Source: Vulcanimicrobiota bacterium (lineage in GTDB: Bacteria; Vulcanimicrobiota; Xenobia; Xenobiales; JADMJV01). From it: DNA of 64,000 nucleotides. Made by a program: the position numbers and the translations under genes. Location of the stretch: contig JAEXNA010000062.1 in NCBI GenBank assembly GCA_023447635.1, forward strand, positions 1 through 64,000. The letters run 5' to 3'. The notes under the pieces are model-generated. The model was not told the origin of the DNA and made no database searches. It was given only the letters and a program-made list of their open reading frames with translations. Numbering within the stretch: the first letter of the stretch is position 1; every line of letters starts with the position of its first letter. Below are positions 1 to 9,014 of this stretch, piece by piece.

Positions 1-1702
1 CGCCGATCACCAGCATCGGTAAGCCGGGCCCTTCAGCGGCGGGGCGCCCCGACGCGTCCTTGAGCGCTTCCTGGTAAAGGCCGTCCGGGTCGAGCACCAG
101 CATGGCGTCCCCATCGGCGTTCAGGGCCGCGCCGGCGATAAAGTCCGAGGCTTGACTGGCGGGCGGGAGGGGCAGGAGTGTGGCGGTGCGAGTTCCGCGC
201 AGGGAGCCGGCGGAAAGCGCCAGCAGGCCGGAGGGGGCCTTGATGATTACGGCAGCCAGGCCACTCTGCGGCGACACGTCGAGCAACGAGTTCAGGGAGA
301 GAAGCCGCAGCCCTTGCCCTTCGTAGAGCAGCGTCCGCCCTTCGGCGTCCCAGCTGACCTCTTCGGGTCTCAAGCGAAGGGCCGCTCGGACGCTGTCGAG
401 CGGCAGCAGCACGACCACGCGCTCTTCCTGGCCGGGAGCGTGAGCCCAGACCTCCAGAAACTCCATCCCCGCCACGGTCCAGGGTAGGCGTAAGACGACT
501 TCGGCGTATTCCCCCGGACGACTCTGCATGCTGACCTGCCCACCCAGAGCAGAAGCGACGTCTCGGATCACATCCATTCCGATCCCACGACCAGCGGTCT
601 GGCTGACCGAGGCGCTGGTGCTGATGCCGCCCTTGAGCACCAGTTCCAGCAGGGCCTGGTTGTCGAGGTCCTGGACATCAGTGCCGTACGCCGTCACGGC
701 ACGACGGAGCCCTTCGAAATCCACTCCGCGCCCGTCATCCCGGCAGCGGAAGACGATCTGGCGGCCTTCTCGGCTAACCCCGATGGAGATGACGCCGGTA
801 GGCGGCTTGCCCCGGCGAAGTCGCTCTTCGAGCGGCTCCATTCCATGGGCGACACTGTTACGGACAGCCTGGATCAGCGCCCCCTGGACAGCGGTGAGAA
901 GTCCGGCCTCCAGACGCAGGTCGCCTCCGCTGGTGCGCAACTCGGCCTGGGCGGTGCCCCGTTCGGTGGCGTCTCGCAACACGCGGCGAAGGACCGGGAA
1001 CAGCGCCCCGGCTCGGACCAGGCGCAGTTTCTCCGTGCTCTCCTGGACCTGGTGCAGGTCTCGCTCCATCTGGTCGAGCCCGAAGGCCAGGCTTCGCTCG
1101 ACGGAGCGAAGCTGGGCCTGCAGCTCTTCGGCCACGAAGCGAGCGCTTTTTGGAGAGCTCTCGTTCGAGAGCTGGGCCAGGAGCAGTTCGGACAGCGTCT
1201 TACCGCGCTCGACGTTTTGCAGGTTTCGACGGAGCGCTTCGAGTTGGGTGCTGGCAGCCCGCAGGTCCTCGAGCAGTTCGTCGACTTCCAGCCCCTGATG
1301 AGCGAGAAGGCCCAGGCCGCCATCCTCTTCTGGCTGGACCGGCAAGGGGGCGGGGGCCGCTGGGGGCTGGCTGGTCGGCGAGGGGGCCGCATTACCCTCC
1401 AGGGCGGCGACCTCGACGGCGATCTCGTCGAGCAGCGCCAGCATTCCGTCGATCGTTTCGCGGGGGGTGGTCTGGGCCGCGCCACGATGGTCTCCGAGCA
1501 GCTCTTCGTACTGGTGGATAGCCCTGGCGATGGCCTGCTGGCCTACCACTCGGGCGGCGCCCTTCAAGGTATGGGCGTGGCGTAACAGACGAGAGAGGCC
1601 GGCCTCATCAGGCGCCTTCTCGAAGCTCAGGGTGTCCTGGCTAAGCTTTTGCAGTAGCTCCCTAGCTTCGGCCCGAAAATAGAGCATCAGGTCGCGAGGC
1701 AT
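1..1702 (-). CDS. cheA: Chemotaxis-type histidine kinase CheA, probably with a C-terminal receiver (partial)
   Basis: Reverse-strand frame open from ATG at 1702 to the window edge (567 codons visible, 3' end missing). The N-terminal Hpt domain carries RHAHTLKG with the phosphoacceptor His at residue 44. A kinase domain follows, with the N box ALIQAVRNSVAHG, G1 box RDDGRGVD and G2 box GRGIGMDVI, then a CheW-like regulatory domain. The last visible residues are PGLPMLVIG and the next codon begins with G. That looks like the first strand of a receiver domain, so the protein is probably a CheA-REC hybrid (inference). The kinase phosphorylates itself from receptor arrays and passes phosphate to receivers. 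The ATG directly follows the TAG of the upstream cheW. Together with the CheR-TPR and two CheW genes upstream, the order matches wspB-C-D-E, a system that controls non-flagellar outputs such as c-di-GMP. Confidence 0.93.
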   Translation of the reverse strand, partial: MPRDLMLYFRAEARELLQKLSQDTLSFEKAPDEAGLSRLLRHAHTLKGAARVVGQQAIARAIHQYEELLGDHRGAAQTTPRETIDGMLALLDEIAVEVAALEGNAAPSPTSQPPAAPAPLPVQPEEDGGLGLLAHQGLEVDELLEDLRAASTQLEALRRNLQNVERGKTLSELLLAQLSNESSPKSARFVAEELQAQLRSVERSLAFGLDQMERDLHQVQESTEKLRLVRAGALFPVLRRVLRDATERGTAQAELRTSGGDLRLEAGLLTAVQGALIQAVRNSVAHGMEPLEERLRRGKPPTGVISIGVSREGRQIVFRCRDDGRGVDFEGLRRAVTAYGTDVQDLDNQALLELVLKGGISTSASVSQTAGRGIGMDVIRDVASALGGQVSMQSRPGEYAEVVLRLPWTVAGMEFLEVWAHAPGQEERVVVLLPLDSVRAALRLRPEEVSWDAEGRTLLYEGQGLRLLSLNSLLDVSPQSGLAAVIIKAPSGLLALSAGSLRGTRTATLLPLPPASQASDFIAGAALNADGDAMLVLDPDGLYQEALKDASGRPAAEGPGLPMLVIG

Positions 1703-2191
1703 CTAACTGGACTCTCCCAGTCGAGCCAGCAGGGCGGGGAGCGAGAGAACGGTCAGCGTCCCTTCGGGTTGAGCGATCAGGCTGTCCACCCAGTTTCGCT
1801 CGCTAGAGGGAAGGAGCTCGTCAGGCATCAGGCTCAGCTGCCGCTCGAGTCCGTCAAAGGCCAGCCCCAGCCGCTGTCCGTCCTCGGATCGGACCAGAGC
1901 CAGCCAGTCGCCCTCGGCGCGCTCGTGACCCAGCCAGGCGGCCAGGTCGAAGACGGTCACCAGGCGTCCTCGGAAGCCGGCCAGGCCAAGCTGGTCCGGG
2001 GGCGCTCCGGGCAGTCTGGTAATCGTTTTTCCTCGCACCACCGCCTCGACCTGGCCCAGGCGCAGGCCGTAGCGTCGGCCGGCCAGCCGGATGATCAGAA
2101 TCTCCTCCCGACGTTCGCCCGGCGGCGGCGGCTTGATGGCAAAGCCGGCGTCGAACTCCTGCCCCAGCAGGGCCGCCCGGTCGTCCTTCAT
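1703..2191 (-). CDS. CheW-type coupling protein
   Basis: 162-aa CheW-domain protein that bridges chemoreceptors and CheA in the cytoplasm. It shows the usual beta-barrel pattern: ILIIRLAGRRYGLRLGQVEA near the N terminus, then GFRGRLVTVFDLAAWLG and ALVRSEDGQRLGLAFD. I chose the ATG at 2191 rather than the one at 2230 because its ATGA overlaps the stop of cheR by four bases, the same coupling seen elsewhere in this operon. It lies between cheR-TPR and cheA, the position of wspD. The residues before the CheW core (about 25) are not conserved in the family. The family is secure. Which receptor it serves cannot be seen, because no methyl-accepting receptor gene is in the window. Confidence 0.92.
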   Translation of the reverse strand: MKDDRAALLGQEFDAGFAIKPPPPGERREEILIIRLAGRRYGLRLGQVEAVVRGKTITRLPGAPPDQLGLAGFRGRLVTVFDLAAWLGHERAEGDWLALVRSEDGQRLGLAFDGLERQLSLMPDELLPSSERNWVDSLIAQPEGTLTVLSLPALLARLGESS

Positions 2192-3663
2192 CGCCGACCT
2201 CGGGGGCAGGCGGCTAGCTCGCTGCGGCATAGAGTGACCAGCGCTTCCCGACTGAAGCCGCCTCCGTACAGGCGCAGACGGATCGGCTCTTCGCCTTGCA
2301 GCAGAAGTAGCGCTTGCTCGAGCTCTCGGCGCGCGGTGGGGAAATCTTTCCCTCGGCGCGCCAGCAGCCCCAGATGAAGGCGTGGCATCGAGAAGCCGGG
2401 GTCTAAGCGCACGGCGGCGCGATGCTCGGCAGCAGCGGCCTCGCGGTCGCCGTGCCCCTCCCGGCAGAGCGCCAGCAGGTAGTGAGCGCCAGCCAGATCG
2501 CGACCGACCTCGAGCAGCCGGCGGCAGAGCGCTTCGGTTCCCCCCAAGTCGTTGAGCTGCAGCAGAAGGACGGCCTCGAGCAAGAGACTCTCGGGGGCTT
2601 GGCGCTCTTCTGGCGCTAGAGCTTCGAGCTGCTGCAAGGCTTCACCGTAACGCTCGCCCTCCATCAGGTCTCGTACCTGCCCAAGGTCGGCTCTCGCCGA
2701 GCCGTCCACGGGTCGAGGGGGCGGAGACTCCATCAGGCGGATCCGCTCGCTGGCTGCCTCGATGACCCCAAACCAGTCCTCCGGCAGGGGCGGCGCTTCG
2801 ACGGCAGGCGCGGGCCAGTCGGACCGGGCAGCCGCACGGGGACCGAGCGGTTTCCGGTAGTAAAAACAGTTGTGCGTGCTGCGCAGCTCCATCTCGTCGC
2901 AAAGTCCGCGCAGTGTCTCGGCGTGTCCCAGAAACAGGAAGCCGCCGTCGTCGAGGCTGTCGACCAGGCGCTGCACGATCTGCTGGGCCTCGGAGGGGGT
3001 GAAATACATCAGCACGTTGCGGCAGAATATGACGTCGTAGAGGCGGGGCTGCCAGAGGTCAGGTGCCGGCTTGGACAAGTTGGTCTGGCGAAACTCGACG
3101 GAAGCCACGATCGAAGGGTCGAGACAGTGCTCGCGTCCTTGCTCGGTGAACCAGCGACGGCGCAGCTCTTCGGGAGTCTCACGTAGCGACCAGCGGGTGT
3201 AGCGACCGCCGCGAGCCTTCCGTAGCGAGGCCGGGTTCAGGTCCAGTCCTAGCACTAGAGTCTGCCGTTCGGCCAGGCCGGCGTGACGAGCCAGCATGGC
3301 CAGAGAGTACGGCTCTTCGCCGGAAGAGCAGCCCGCGCTCAACAGCCGGAGCGGCCTCCCTTCCCGCACGGCCATTCGTTGAGGCAGGGCGACCTGCAGG
3401 TAGGCGGCCATCTGCTCGCTGTGGCGGAAAAAGTAGGTCTCCCCGACGGTCAGCTCGCTGGCTAGCGCCGTCCATTCGGGGGCGCTGGGTGTGGCGAGTC
3501 GGCGCACATAGTCGTCCGGGCCGTAGCGCAGAGCTCGAGCCCGTCGGTCGACGATCTCTTCCAGCCAGGACAGTTTGTCTTCGTCGAACCACAGCCCAAG
3601 CTGACTAGTAATGACCGCCCGAAACGCTTCCAGCCAGCGCGGACGGGGCGCGGCCGGGTTCAC
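2188..3663 (-). CDS. CheR-type receptor methyltransferase with C-terminal TPR repeats
   Basis: 491 aa. Residues 1-270 form a CheR methyltransferase that uses S-adenosylmethionine to methylate receptor glutamates. Visible motifs are LLSAGCSSGEEPYSLAML (SAM site), VLGLDLNPASL and VIFCRNVLMYF. Residues about 300-480 are alpha-helical TPR-like repeats (for example SLLLEAVLLLQLNDLGG and AHYLLALCREGHGD), as in WspC and FrzF, where they mediate protein contacts. The start is GTG at 3663; its GTGA overlaps the stop of the upstream cheW-like gene, and the 3' end overlaps the next cheW by ATGA. The tight coupling suggests fixed stoichiometry. The TPR tail points to a dedicated, non-flagellar chemosensory system rather than general chemotaxis (inference from family knowledge). 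Confidence 0.93.
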   Translation of the reverse strand: MNPAAPRPRWLEAFRAVITSQLGLWFDEDKLSWLEEIVDRRARALRYGPDDYVRRLATPSAPEWTALASELTVGETYFFRHSEQMAAYLQVALPQRMAVREGRPLRLLSAGCSSGEEPYSLAMLARHAGLAERQTLVLGLDLNPASLRKARGGRYTRWSLRETPEELRRRWFTEQGREHCLDPSIVASVEFRQTNLSKPAPDLWQPRLYDVIFCRNVLMYFTPSEAQQIVQRLVDSLDDGGFLFLGHAETLRGLCDEMELRSTHNCFYYRKPLGPRAAARSDWPAPAVEAPPLPEDWFGVIEAASERIRLMESPPPRPVDGSARADLGQVRDLMEGERYGEALQQLEALAPEERQAPESLLLEAVLLLQLNDLGGTEALCRRLLEVGRDLAGAHYLLALCREGHGDREAAAAEHRAAVRLDPGFSMPRLHLGLLARRGKDFPTARRELEQALLLLQGEEPIRLRLYGGGFSREALVTLCRSELAACPRGRR

Positions 3664-4112
3664 GAGGCAGCCTCGAGTACAGCCCAGACTTCTTCTGTAA
3701 GTAGAGATGCAGTATGGAGCAGCGAGAGCAGATGACCGTCGTGGACGGCCAGCGCCGAAACCGCCTCGCTGCCGGCTGAAAGCAGCGGGGGGGCGACCTC
3801 CAGGTCGCTCGCGGCCAGGCCAGAGAGGCCATCGACTCGGCTGACCGCCAGCGCGACGACCCGCTCTCCCGCCTGGCCGACCCGCGCCGTCACCCAGCGG
3901 GTGACGGGAGCGGGTTCGCCCAGCAGCAAGGAGAGGTCCAACACCGGGCAGGGCTGCCCTCGCACCAGGGCGACGCCGGTGAGCCAGGCGAAATCGCTTT
4001 CTACGGGCTGGGTAGCAAGCGGTCGCATCGTCTCGATAACGGCATCAAGGCGTAGTGCGCATCGACGCGCCCCCGCCTCGCAGATAAGAATGTCGATGGT
4101 CTCGCCGTTCAA
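3660..4112 (-). CDS. CheW-like protein, first gene of the chemosensory operon
   Basis: 150-aa protein with a divergent CheW fold: IDILICEAGARRCALRLDAV at the N terminus, then LTGVALVRGQPCPVLDLSLL and RVVALAVSRVDGLSGL. It occupies the position of wspB. The start is TTG at 4112 and no good ribosome site precedes it. An in-frame stop lies about 60 bases upstream and no ATG or GTG occurs between, so the TTG is the likely start. The 3' end overlaps cheR by four bases. The 77 bases up to the upstream aminotransferase gene hold two copies of ggactctacccg and no clear promoter. A role in coupling receptors to CheA is inferred; sequence similarity to the second CheW of the operon is low. Confidence 0.8.
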   Translation of the reverse strand: MNGETIDILICEAGARRCALRLDAVIETMRPLATQPVESDFAWLTGVALVRGQPCPVLDLSLLLGEPAPVTRWVTARVGQAGERVVALAVSRVDGLSGLAASDLEVAPPLLSAGSEAVSALAVHDGHLLSLLHTASLLTEEVWAVLEAAS

Positions 4113-4189
4113 TCTATCAGGCGGTTTAGCGATTTCTTCTGGGAGTCCTTGGTCTCGAGGGCGAGACCCGGGACTCTACCCGGGGGACT

Positions 4190-5422
4190 CTACCCGCCGA
4201 CCGAGGCGAAAGTGCGCTTGATGATGGCGACCACCTCGCGCATCTGCTCTTCCGTGATGACCAGGGGAGGAGCGAAGCGGATAGTGGTTTCGTGGGTGGG
4301 CTTGGCCAGCAGTCCGTTTTCCTTGAGCTTCAGGCACAGATCCCAGGCGTCGACGCCGGAATCTTCCCCGACCTCGACGGCGTTGAGCAGCCCCTTGCCG
4401 CGAACTTCTTTGATCCAGCTATGGCCCAGCGCGCTCAGTTCGTCGCGAAAGATGCGGCCCATCTTCTCGGCCTGCTCGTCGAGCTTTTCGTCTTTGAGAA
4501 TGCGTAGCGCCTCCATAGCGACCCGACAGGCCAGAGGGTTCCCACCGTAGGTCGACCCGTGCTCGCCCGGTTTGATGCCGAGCATAACTTCGTCGCTGGT
4601 CAGCACGGCCGAAACAGGCAGCATGCCGCCGGAGAGCGCTTTGCCCAGAATCAGGATGTCGGGCTTGACCCCCTCGTGGTCGCAGGCCAGCATCCTGCCG
4701 GTGCGGCACAAACCGGTCTGGATCTCGTCGGCGATGAACAGCACGTTGTTTTCGCTGCAGATACGGCGCACTTCTTTGAGGTAGCCGTCGGCAGGCACTC
4801 GCACTCCGGCCTCTCCCTGGATCGGCTCGACCATGAAGGCGGCCACATTGGGGTCGGACAGGGCTTTCTCTAGAGCGGCGACGTCGTCGTAGGGCACCAG
4901 GTCCAGACCGGGCATATAGGGGCCGAAGCCGTCTTTGCAGGTGGGGTCGGTCGAGGAGGACACAGCGGTCAGGGTACGTCCCCAGAAGTTACCTTCGACG
5001 AAGACGATGCGAGCCTGGCCATCGGGAATCCCTTTGTGCAGGTAGCCCCAGCGGCGGGCCAGTTTCAAGGCGGTTTCTCCACCTTCCACGCCGGTGTTCA
5101 TGGGAAGGACCCGGTCGTAGCCGAAATAGTCGGTGATGTAGCGGGCGTACTCGCCCAGCGCGTCCGAGTAGAAGGCGCGGGAGGTCAGAGTCAGGCGCGC
5201 GGCCTGCTCGGTGATCGCCTGGACCAGGCGGGGATGGCAGTGACCCTGGTTGACCGCAGAGTAGGCCGAGAGGCAATCGATGAACCGTTCGCCCTCGATG
5301 TTCCACATGTAGATCCCCTCGGCTCGGTCGAGCACCACGGGCAGGGGATGATAGTTGTGGGCTCCGTGCTTGTCCTCGAGCTGCATGGCGAGGTCGGAGG
5401 TGAGTTTGGTCTGAGTGGTCAT
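4190..5422 (-). CDS. rocD: Ornithine aminotransferase
   Basis: 410-aa PLP-dependent class III aminotransferase. It closely follows known ornithine:2-oxo-acid transaminases, with [52 protein letters not shown] and the PLP lysine in [26 protein letters not shown] is the phosphate-binding stretch. The enzyme converts ornithine and 2-oxoglutarate to glutamate semialdehyde and glutamate, linking arginine and proline metabolism. ATG at 5422 has a perfect AAGGAG six bases upstream. No arginine-pathway gene is adjacent: the gene is divergent from a DNA glycosylase and runs toward the chemosensory operon. Length is normal for the family. Confidence 0.95.
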   Translation of the reverse strand: MTTQTKLTSDLAMQLEDKHGAHNYHPLPVVLDRAEGIYMWNIEGERFIDCLSAYSAVNQGHCHPRLVQAITEQAARLTLTSRAFYSDALGEYARYITDYFGYDRVLPMNTGVEGGETALKLARRWGYLHKGIPDGQARIVFVEGNFWGRTLTAVSSSTDPTCKDGFGPYMPGLDLVPYDDVAALEKALSDPNVAAFMVEPIQGEAGVRVPADGYLKEVRRICSENNVLFIADEIQTGLCRTGRMLACDHEGVKPDILILGKALSGGMLPVSAVLTSDEVMLGIKPGEHGSTYGGNPLACRVAMEALRILKDEKLDEQAEKMGRIFRDELSALGHSWIKEVRGKGLLNAVEVGEDSGVDAWDLCLKLKENGLLAKPTHETTIRFAPPLVITEEQMREVVAIIKRTFASVGG

Positions 5423-5542
5423 AAAATCTCCTTGGCGTGAATGAAAGAAAAGCTTTGTCTCCGGGTTCCCCAGCCCGCCGGTCGATCCCTCGGCTGCCTT
5501 CAGGCTTCCAGGTTCGCCCTGCCGTGTGACGAAGATGGCGGC

Positions 5543-6454
5543 ATGCCTGAATATCCCGATGTGACCGTCTACTGTGAGTCTTTACGCCGGATGGTGGTCG
5601 GTCAAACCTTGCAGAAGCTCGAGCTTCGTCATCCCTTTCTGCTGCGCTCGGTCGAGCCGCCGCTGGCGGCGTTCGAAGGCCAGACCCTGCTGGGGGTCCA
5701 GCGAGAGGCCAAGCAGATCGTGCTGGAGTTTGGTCCGGTAGGGAATCTGCTCATTCATCTGATGATCGCGGGCCGTTTGCGCTGGCGGGCGAAGGGCGCC
5801 AAGGTGCCGCAGAGCAACCTGCAGGCGCTGTTTCATTTCTCCGAGGGGACGCTGCTGTTCACCGAAGCGGGGAAGAAGCGTCGGGCCCGGCTCTACGCCC
5901 TGCCTCCGGGGGAGGAGGCGCTTCAGCCTTTCCGGAGGGGAGGGTTGGAGGTGACAGGGGCTACGCTGGCCCAGTTCAGCGAGCGTCTTCGCCTGCGCAA
6001 CCACACCCTGCGGCGCGCTTTGACCGATCAGGCGCTCTTTTCCGGGATCGGCAACGCCTACTCGGACGAGATCTTGTTCGAGGCCGGGATTTCTCCCATG
6101 CGTCAGAGCCAGAAACTCGACGAGGCCGAGACCGAACGGCTGTACCGGGCCTGTCGCGAGGTGCTCCAGCGGTGGGCCGGCAAACTGGCCGAGGAGGTGG
6201 GGGAGGGGTTCCCGGAGCGAGTTACCGCCTTCCATCCCGACATGATGACCCACGGTCGCTACGGCGAGCCTTGCCGGGTCTGCGGCACGCCGATCCAGCG
6301 GATCCGCTACGCCGACAACGAGACCAACTACTGCCCCCAGTGCCAGAACGAGGGTCGGCTGTTGGCCGACCGCTCGCTCTCGCGCCTGCTGAAGACGGAC
6401 TGGCCGAAAACGGTGGAAGAGCTAGAGCTTCACCGGGAGAGCCGCAAAGGCTAA
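5543..6454 (+). CDS. mutM: Fpg/Nei-family DNA glycosylase (formamidopyrimidine-DNA glycosylase type)
   Basis: 303-aa base-excision repair enzyme that removes oxidised bases and nicks the abasic site. The family needs the proline after the initiator Met as nucleophile. The open frame extends back to 5441, but ATG at 5543 gives [10 protein letters not shown] with Pro2 and Glu3 in place, so I chose it. Also visible are a lysine in [20 protein letters not shown], the helix-two-turns-helix region near [19 protein letters not shown], and a C-terminal zinc finger with CRVCG and CPQCQ. The finger ends in a longer tail than typical Fpg. Substrate preference (8-oxoguanine or oxidised pyrimidines) is not clear from sequence. 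It is divergent from rocD and convergent with a dehydrogenase. Confidence 0.92.
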   Translation: MPEYPDVTVYCESLRRMVVGQTLQKLELRHPFLLRSVEPPLAAFEGQTLLGVQREAKQIVLEFGPVGNLLIHLMIAGRLRWRAKGAKVPQSNLQALFHFSEGTLLFTEAGKKRRARLYALPPGEEALQPFRRGGLEVTGATLAQFSERLRLRNHTLRRALTDQALFSGIGNAYSDEILFEAGISPMRQSQKLDEAETERLYRACREVLQRWAGKLAEEVGEGFPERVTAFHPDMMTHGRYGEPCRVCGTPIQRIRYADNETNYCPQCQNEGRLLADRSLSRLLKTDWPKTVEELELHRESRKG

Positions 6455-6477
6455 CCGTTCGGCGTTGGCCGGTTGCC

Positions 6478-7431
6478 CTAGCAGACCTCCAACAGGATCT
6501 TCCCTGCGCCCGCCCGCTCGGCGCGCTCGAACGCCTCCAGCGCTCGCTCGAGCGGCAGGCTGTCCTCGATCAAGAAGGTGGGGTCGATGCGCCCTTCGGC
6601 CAGCGCCTTCAGGGCCGGCTCGAAGCGGCCGCAGCGCGAGCCCAGCAGGGTTAGCTCGTTGATCACCACGGGAGCCAGGTCCAGGGCATGAGGATCGGCC
6701 ACGGTGGTCTTGAGCACCACGGTGCCGCGAGGGCGAACCCGGGTCAGCGCTTGGGCCAGTCCGCTGGAGGAGCCCGTCGCCTCGACCACCAGCGGGAAAT
6801 CATGAGGTAAGGTATCGAGGTTCTGCAGCCGCACGGTGGTGACCTTATCGGCCACCTTTTCGAGCTTCGCCGGGTGCTTCCCGACCAGGGTCACTTCCAG
6901 CCCACGATCGGCCAGCGCCAGAGCGCAGAGTACCCCGAGCTTTCCATCTCCCATAACGAGCGCGCGGTCGGGCAGGGTGCCCATCTGCTCTTCGATTTCG
7001 TAGGCCGCTGCCAGCGGTTCGCTAAAAACCGCCTTTCGGTCCTCGAGTATCTCGGGGACCTCCAAAAGATTCGCCACAGGTAGAGCAAAGCGCTGGGCCA
7101 TCACGCCGTCTCGGCCCAGGATCCCCAGCACCGTGCGCTGCTCGGCGTGGCGGGCGTCCCCTTCTTCGTAGCCGGGGAGCGGGCAGTTGATCTCTCCCAC
7201 CACCCTCTTCCCGACCCAGGCCGGATCCGAGCAGCTTTCGACGACTCCGACAAACTCGTGCCCCAGCACGCCGCGAAAACCCATGTAGCCTTTGATCAGC
7301 TCCAGGTCGGTTTTGCAGATGCCGACCAGAGTGGGTCGGATGATCGCTTCTCCTTTTTGGGGCTCGGGTTCAGCCCAGTCGGTGCGATACTGTAAGGTGC
7401 CGTCCAGAACGACGGCGGTCATGCCCGCCAT
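6478..7431 (-). CDS. Zinc-type medium-chain dehydrogenase/reductase
   Basis: 317-aa alcohol dehydrogenase-like protein. The catalytic domain shows GICKTDLELIKGYMG and VLGHEFVGVV, where Cys and His-Glu would bind the catalytic zinc. A Rossmann domain follows with ALVMGDGKLGVLCALALADR. The segment that normally holds four structural-zinc cysteines (after VVGEINCPLPG) has only one Cys, so structural zinc is probably absent. The reaction is NAD(P)-linked oxidation of an alcohol or sugar; the substrate is unknown. The ATG at 7431 directly abuts the stop of the upstream serine hydrolase, and a second ATG nine bases on could be used instead. Co-transcription with the hydrolase is likely, but a functional link is not evident. 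Confidence 0.85.
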   Translation of the reverse strand: MAGMTAVVLDGTLQYRTDWAEPEPQKGEAIIRPTLVGICKTDLELIKGYMGFRGVLGHEFVGVVESCSDPAWVGKRVVGEINCPLPGYEEGDARHAEQRTVLGILGRDGVMAQRFALPVANLLEVPEILEDRKAVFSEPLAAAYEIEEQMGTLPDRALVMGDGKLGVLCALALADRGLEVTLVGKHPAKLEKVADKVTTVRLQNLDTLPHDFPLVVEATGSSSGLAQALTRVRPRGTVVLKTTVADPHALDLAPVVINELTLLGSRCGRFEPALKALAEGRIDPTFLIEDSLPLERALEAFERAERAGAGKILLEVC

Positions 7432-8967
7432 CTAGGGTGCGACTCTCTGGAAGTCCGTCGAGTCCGAGAAAAGGCTGATCCGAACCGTCTCCATACTGCC
7501 GTCGGGCTGCGCCACGAAGGTCGCGAAATCGTCGGCGTTGGCGGGGCTGATCGGGTCCGCGAAGTTGAAGGTGTCGCCGTCCCAGGGCTGGAGTTCGAAG
7601 GTCAGCAGAGGGCCGACCGAACAGTGCAGCTTCGAGCCAACCACTTTGACTTCGGCCGTTCCGTAAATCGGATTGCTGTAGCTTCCCGCGTAGAGCGCCA
7701 GTTTCTGAGGCGGACGAGGAGAGGCGGGGCGTTTGGGGACAGCGCTTTCGGCTTGCGCCTTTTGGAATGAGGCAAGCCAGAGGGCGCTGTAGTCGACCTG
7801 GGGCTGGCCCAGCGCCATATCGTAGTAGCGCATCATCAGCGCCTCGGACAGGTTCGAGTCCGCGGTGTTGCTGAGCACCACGATGCCCAGATCTTCGCCA
7901 GGGACGAAGCCGGCCACCGTGCGGAAGCCGGTGGTGCCGCCGTTGTGCCAGACCAGCGGCAAGGGGTAGCGCTCCTGCCGCAGCCAACCCTGGCAGTAGC
8001 TTGCCGCGCCCACGTCGATGAAGCTTTGGGGCTGGGCGACGCGTTGACCACCGATGAAGGTGTGAGCCGAATGAAGCTTGTTCCGGCTAGCCGGGGAGAG
8101 CAGCGGGGTGCGCCCCATGTGCATGCTCAGGTAGCGCGCCATATCGTGCACGTTCGAGTTGATCCCGCCGGCCGGTCCGTAGGTGTAACACCACTGCTGA
8201 TAAGGCCATTCCCGGGGGACCAGCACGGTCGATCTGCCGTCCCAGTGATGGGGAGAAGCGTGGTTGGGTGCGTCGAAGAGCCCTTTCAGGTCGCTGCTGC
8301 TCGAGGTCATCCCCAGAGGGGTGAAGATGTCGTCGGCGATCTGCTGTTCCCAGCTCTTTCCGACCGCTTCTTCCAGCACCTTGGCGGTGGTCAGCCACAT
8401 GTTGTTCACGTAAGCAAATTCGCTGCGGAACGACGAGACGGGGCGGACGTGGCGCATCGCCCCCAGGATGTCGTCGCGATCCTTCCCCATGAAGGCCAGC
8501 AGGTCCGTGGTCATGGTCGACTGTCCGCTGCGCTGCGCCATGGTGTCTTCGATGGTGAATTCCCGGGTCACCCAGGGGTCGTAGGTGCGGAATTCGGGAT
8601 AGTGGTCGACGACCTTATCCTTCCAATCCAGTTTGCCCCGGTCGACTTCCAGCCCGACCAGGGTCGAGGTGAACGACTTCGAGATGGACCCGATTTGGAA
8701 GATGGTGTCATCGGTAACGGGGTCGGGCTTGCCGACCTCGCGCACGCCGTAGCCTTTGCTGAAGATCACCTTGCCGTCCTGGATCAGGGCCACCGCCATG
8801 CCCGGCACTTTCCAGGCCTGGCGCGACGATTCGACGTAGCGGTCGAACTCTTGCAGCTGAGCGGGGGTCAGGTCGGTCGAAACGGGTTCGGCCAGGACGG
8901 GCGCGGCCATCACGAGCAGGGATACCAAGCACAAACGCAGCCCGGAGAGGCAGCCTGAAATACGCAT
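7432..8967 (-). CDS. Secreted serine hydrolase (S12 / class C beta-lactamase fold) with DUF3471-like tail
   Basis: 511-aa exported protein. Residues 1-26 are a signal peptide (hydrophobic LRLCLVSLLVMAAPVLA). The beta-lactamase-related domain has the SxxK nucleophile motif GSISKSF at about residues 93-99, a YxN motif in AYVNNMW and a third motif in WHNGGTTGF. After about residue 400 comes a beta-rich domain (LALYAGSYSNPIYG) like DUF3471. Members include D-amino-acid peptidases, esterases and penicillin-binding proteins. The substrate cannot be inferred, but envelope peptide or ester hydrolysis is plausible. The open frame extends further 5', but ATG at 8967 begins the signal peptide. It is followed without a gap by the dehydrogenase gene. 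Confidence 0.9.
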   Translation of the reverse strand: MRISGCLSGLRLCLVSLLVMAAPVLAEPVSTDLTPAQLQEFDRYVESSRQAWKVPGMAVALIQDGKVIFSKGYGVREVGKPDPVTDDTIFQIGSISKSFTSTLVGLEVDRGKLDWKDKVVDHYPEFRTYDPWVTREFTIEDTMAQRSGQSTMTTDLLAFMGKDRDDILGAMRHVRPVSSFRSEFAYVNNMWLTTAKVLEEAVGKSWEQQIADDIFTPLGMTSSSSDLKGLFDAPNHASPHHWDGRSTVLVPREWPYQQWCYTYGPAGGINSNVHDMARYLSMHMGRTPLLSPASRNKLHSAHTFIGGQRVAQPQSFIDVGAASYCQGWLRQERYPLPLVWHNGGTTGFRTVAGFVPGEDLGIVVLSNTADSNLSEALMMRYYDMALGQPQVDYSALWLASFQKAQAESAVPKRPASPRPPQKLALYAGSYSNPIYGTAEVKVVGSKLHCSVGPLLTFELQPWDGDTFNFADPISPANADDFATFVAQPDGSMETVRISLFSDSTDFQRVAP

Positions 8968-9014
8968 GCTGCGCCGCTTCGCAGATGGGCCGGGGGGAGC
9001 CTGCTGACTCCTAG

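Noticed and set aside
152..1682. Several plus-strand open frames of 60-256 codons
   Set aside because: They are antisense to CheA, whose Hpt, N, G1 and G2 boxes read cleanly on the minus strand.
4160..4200. Mobile element or attachment site from the repeat ggactctacccg
   Set aside because: Only two short tandem copies and no transposase or integrase nearby.
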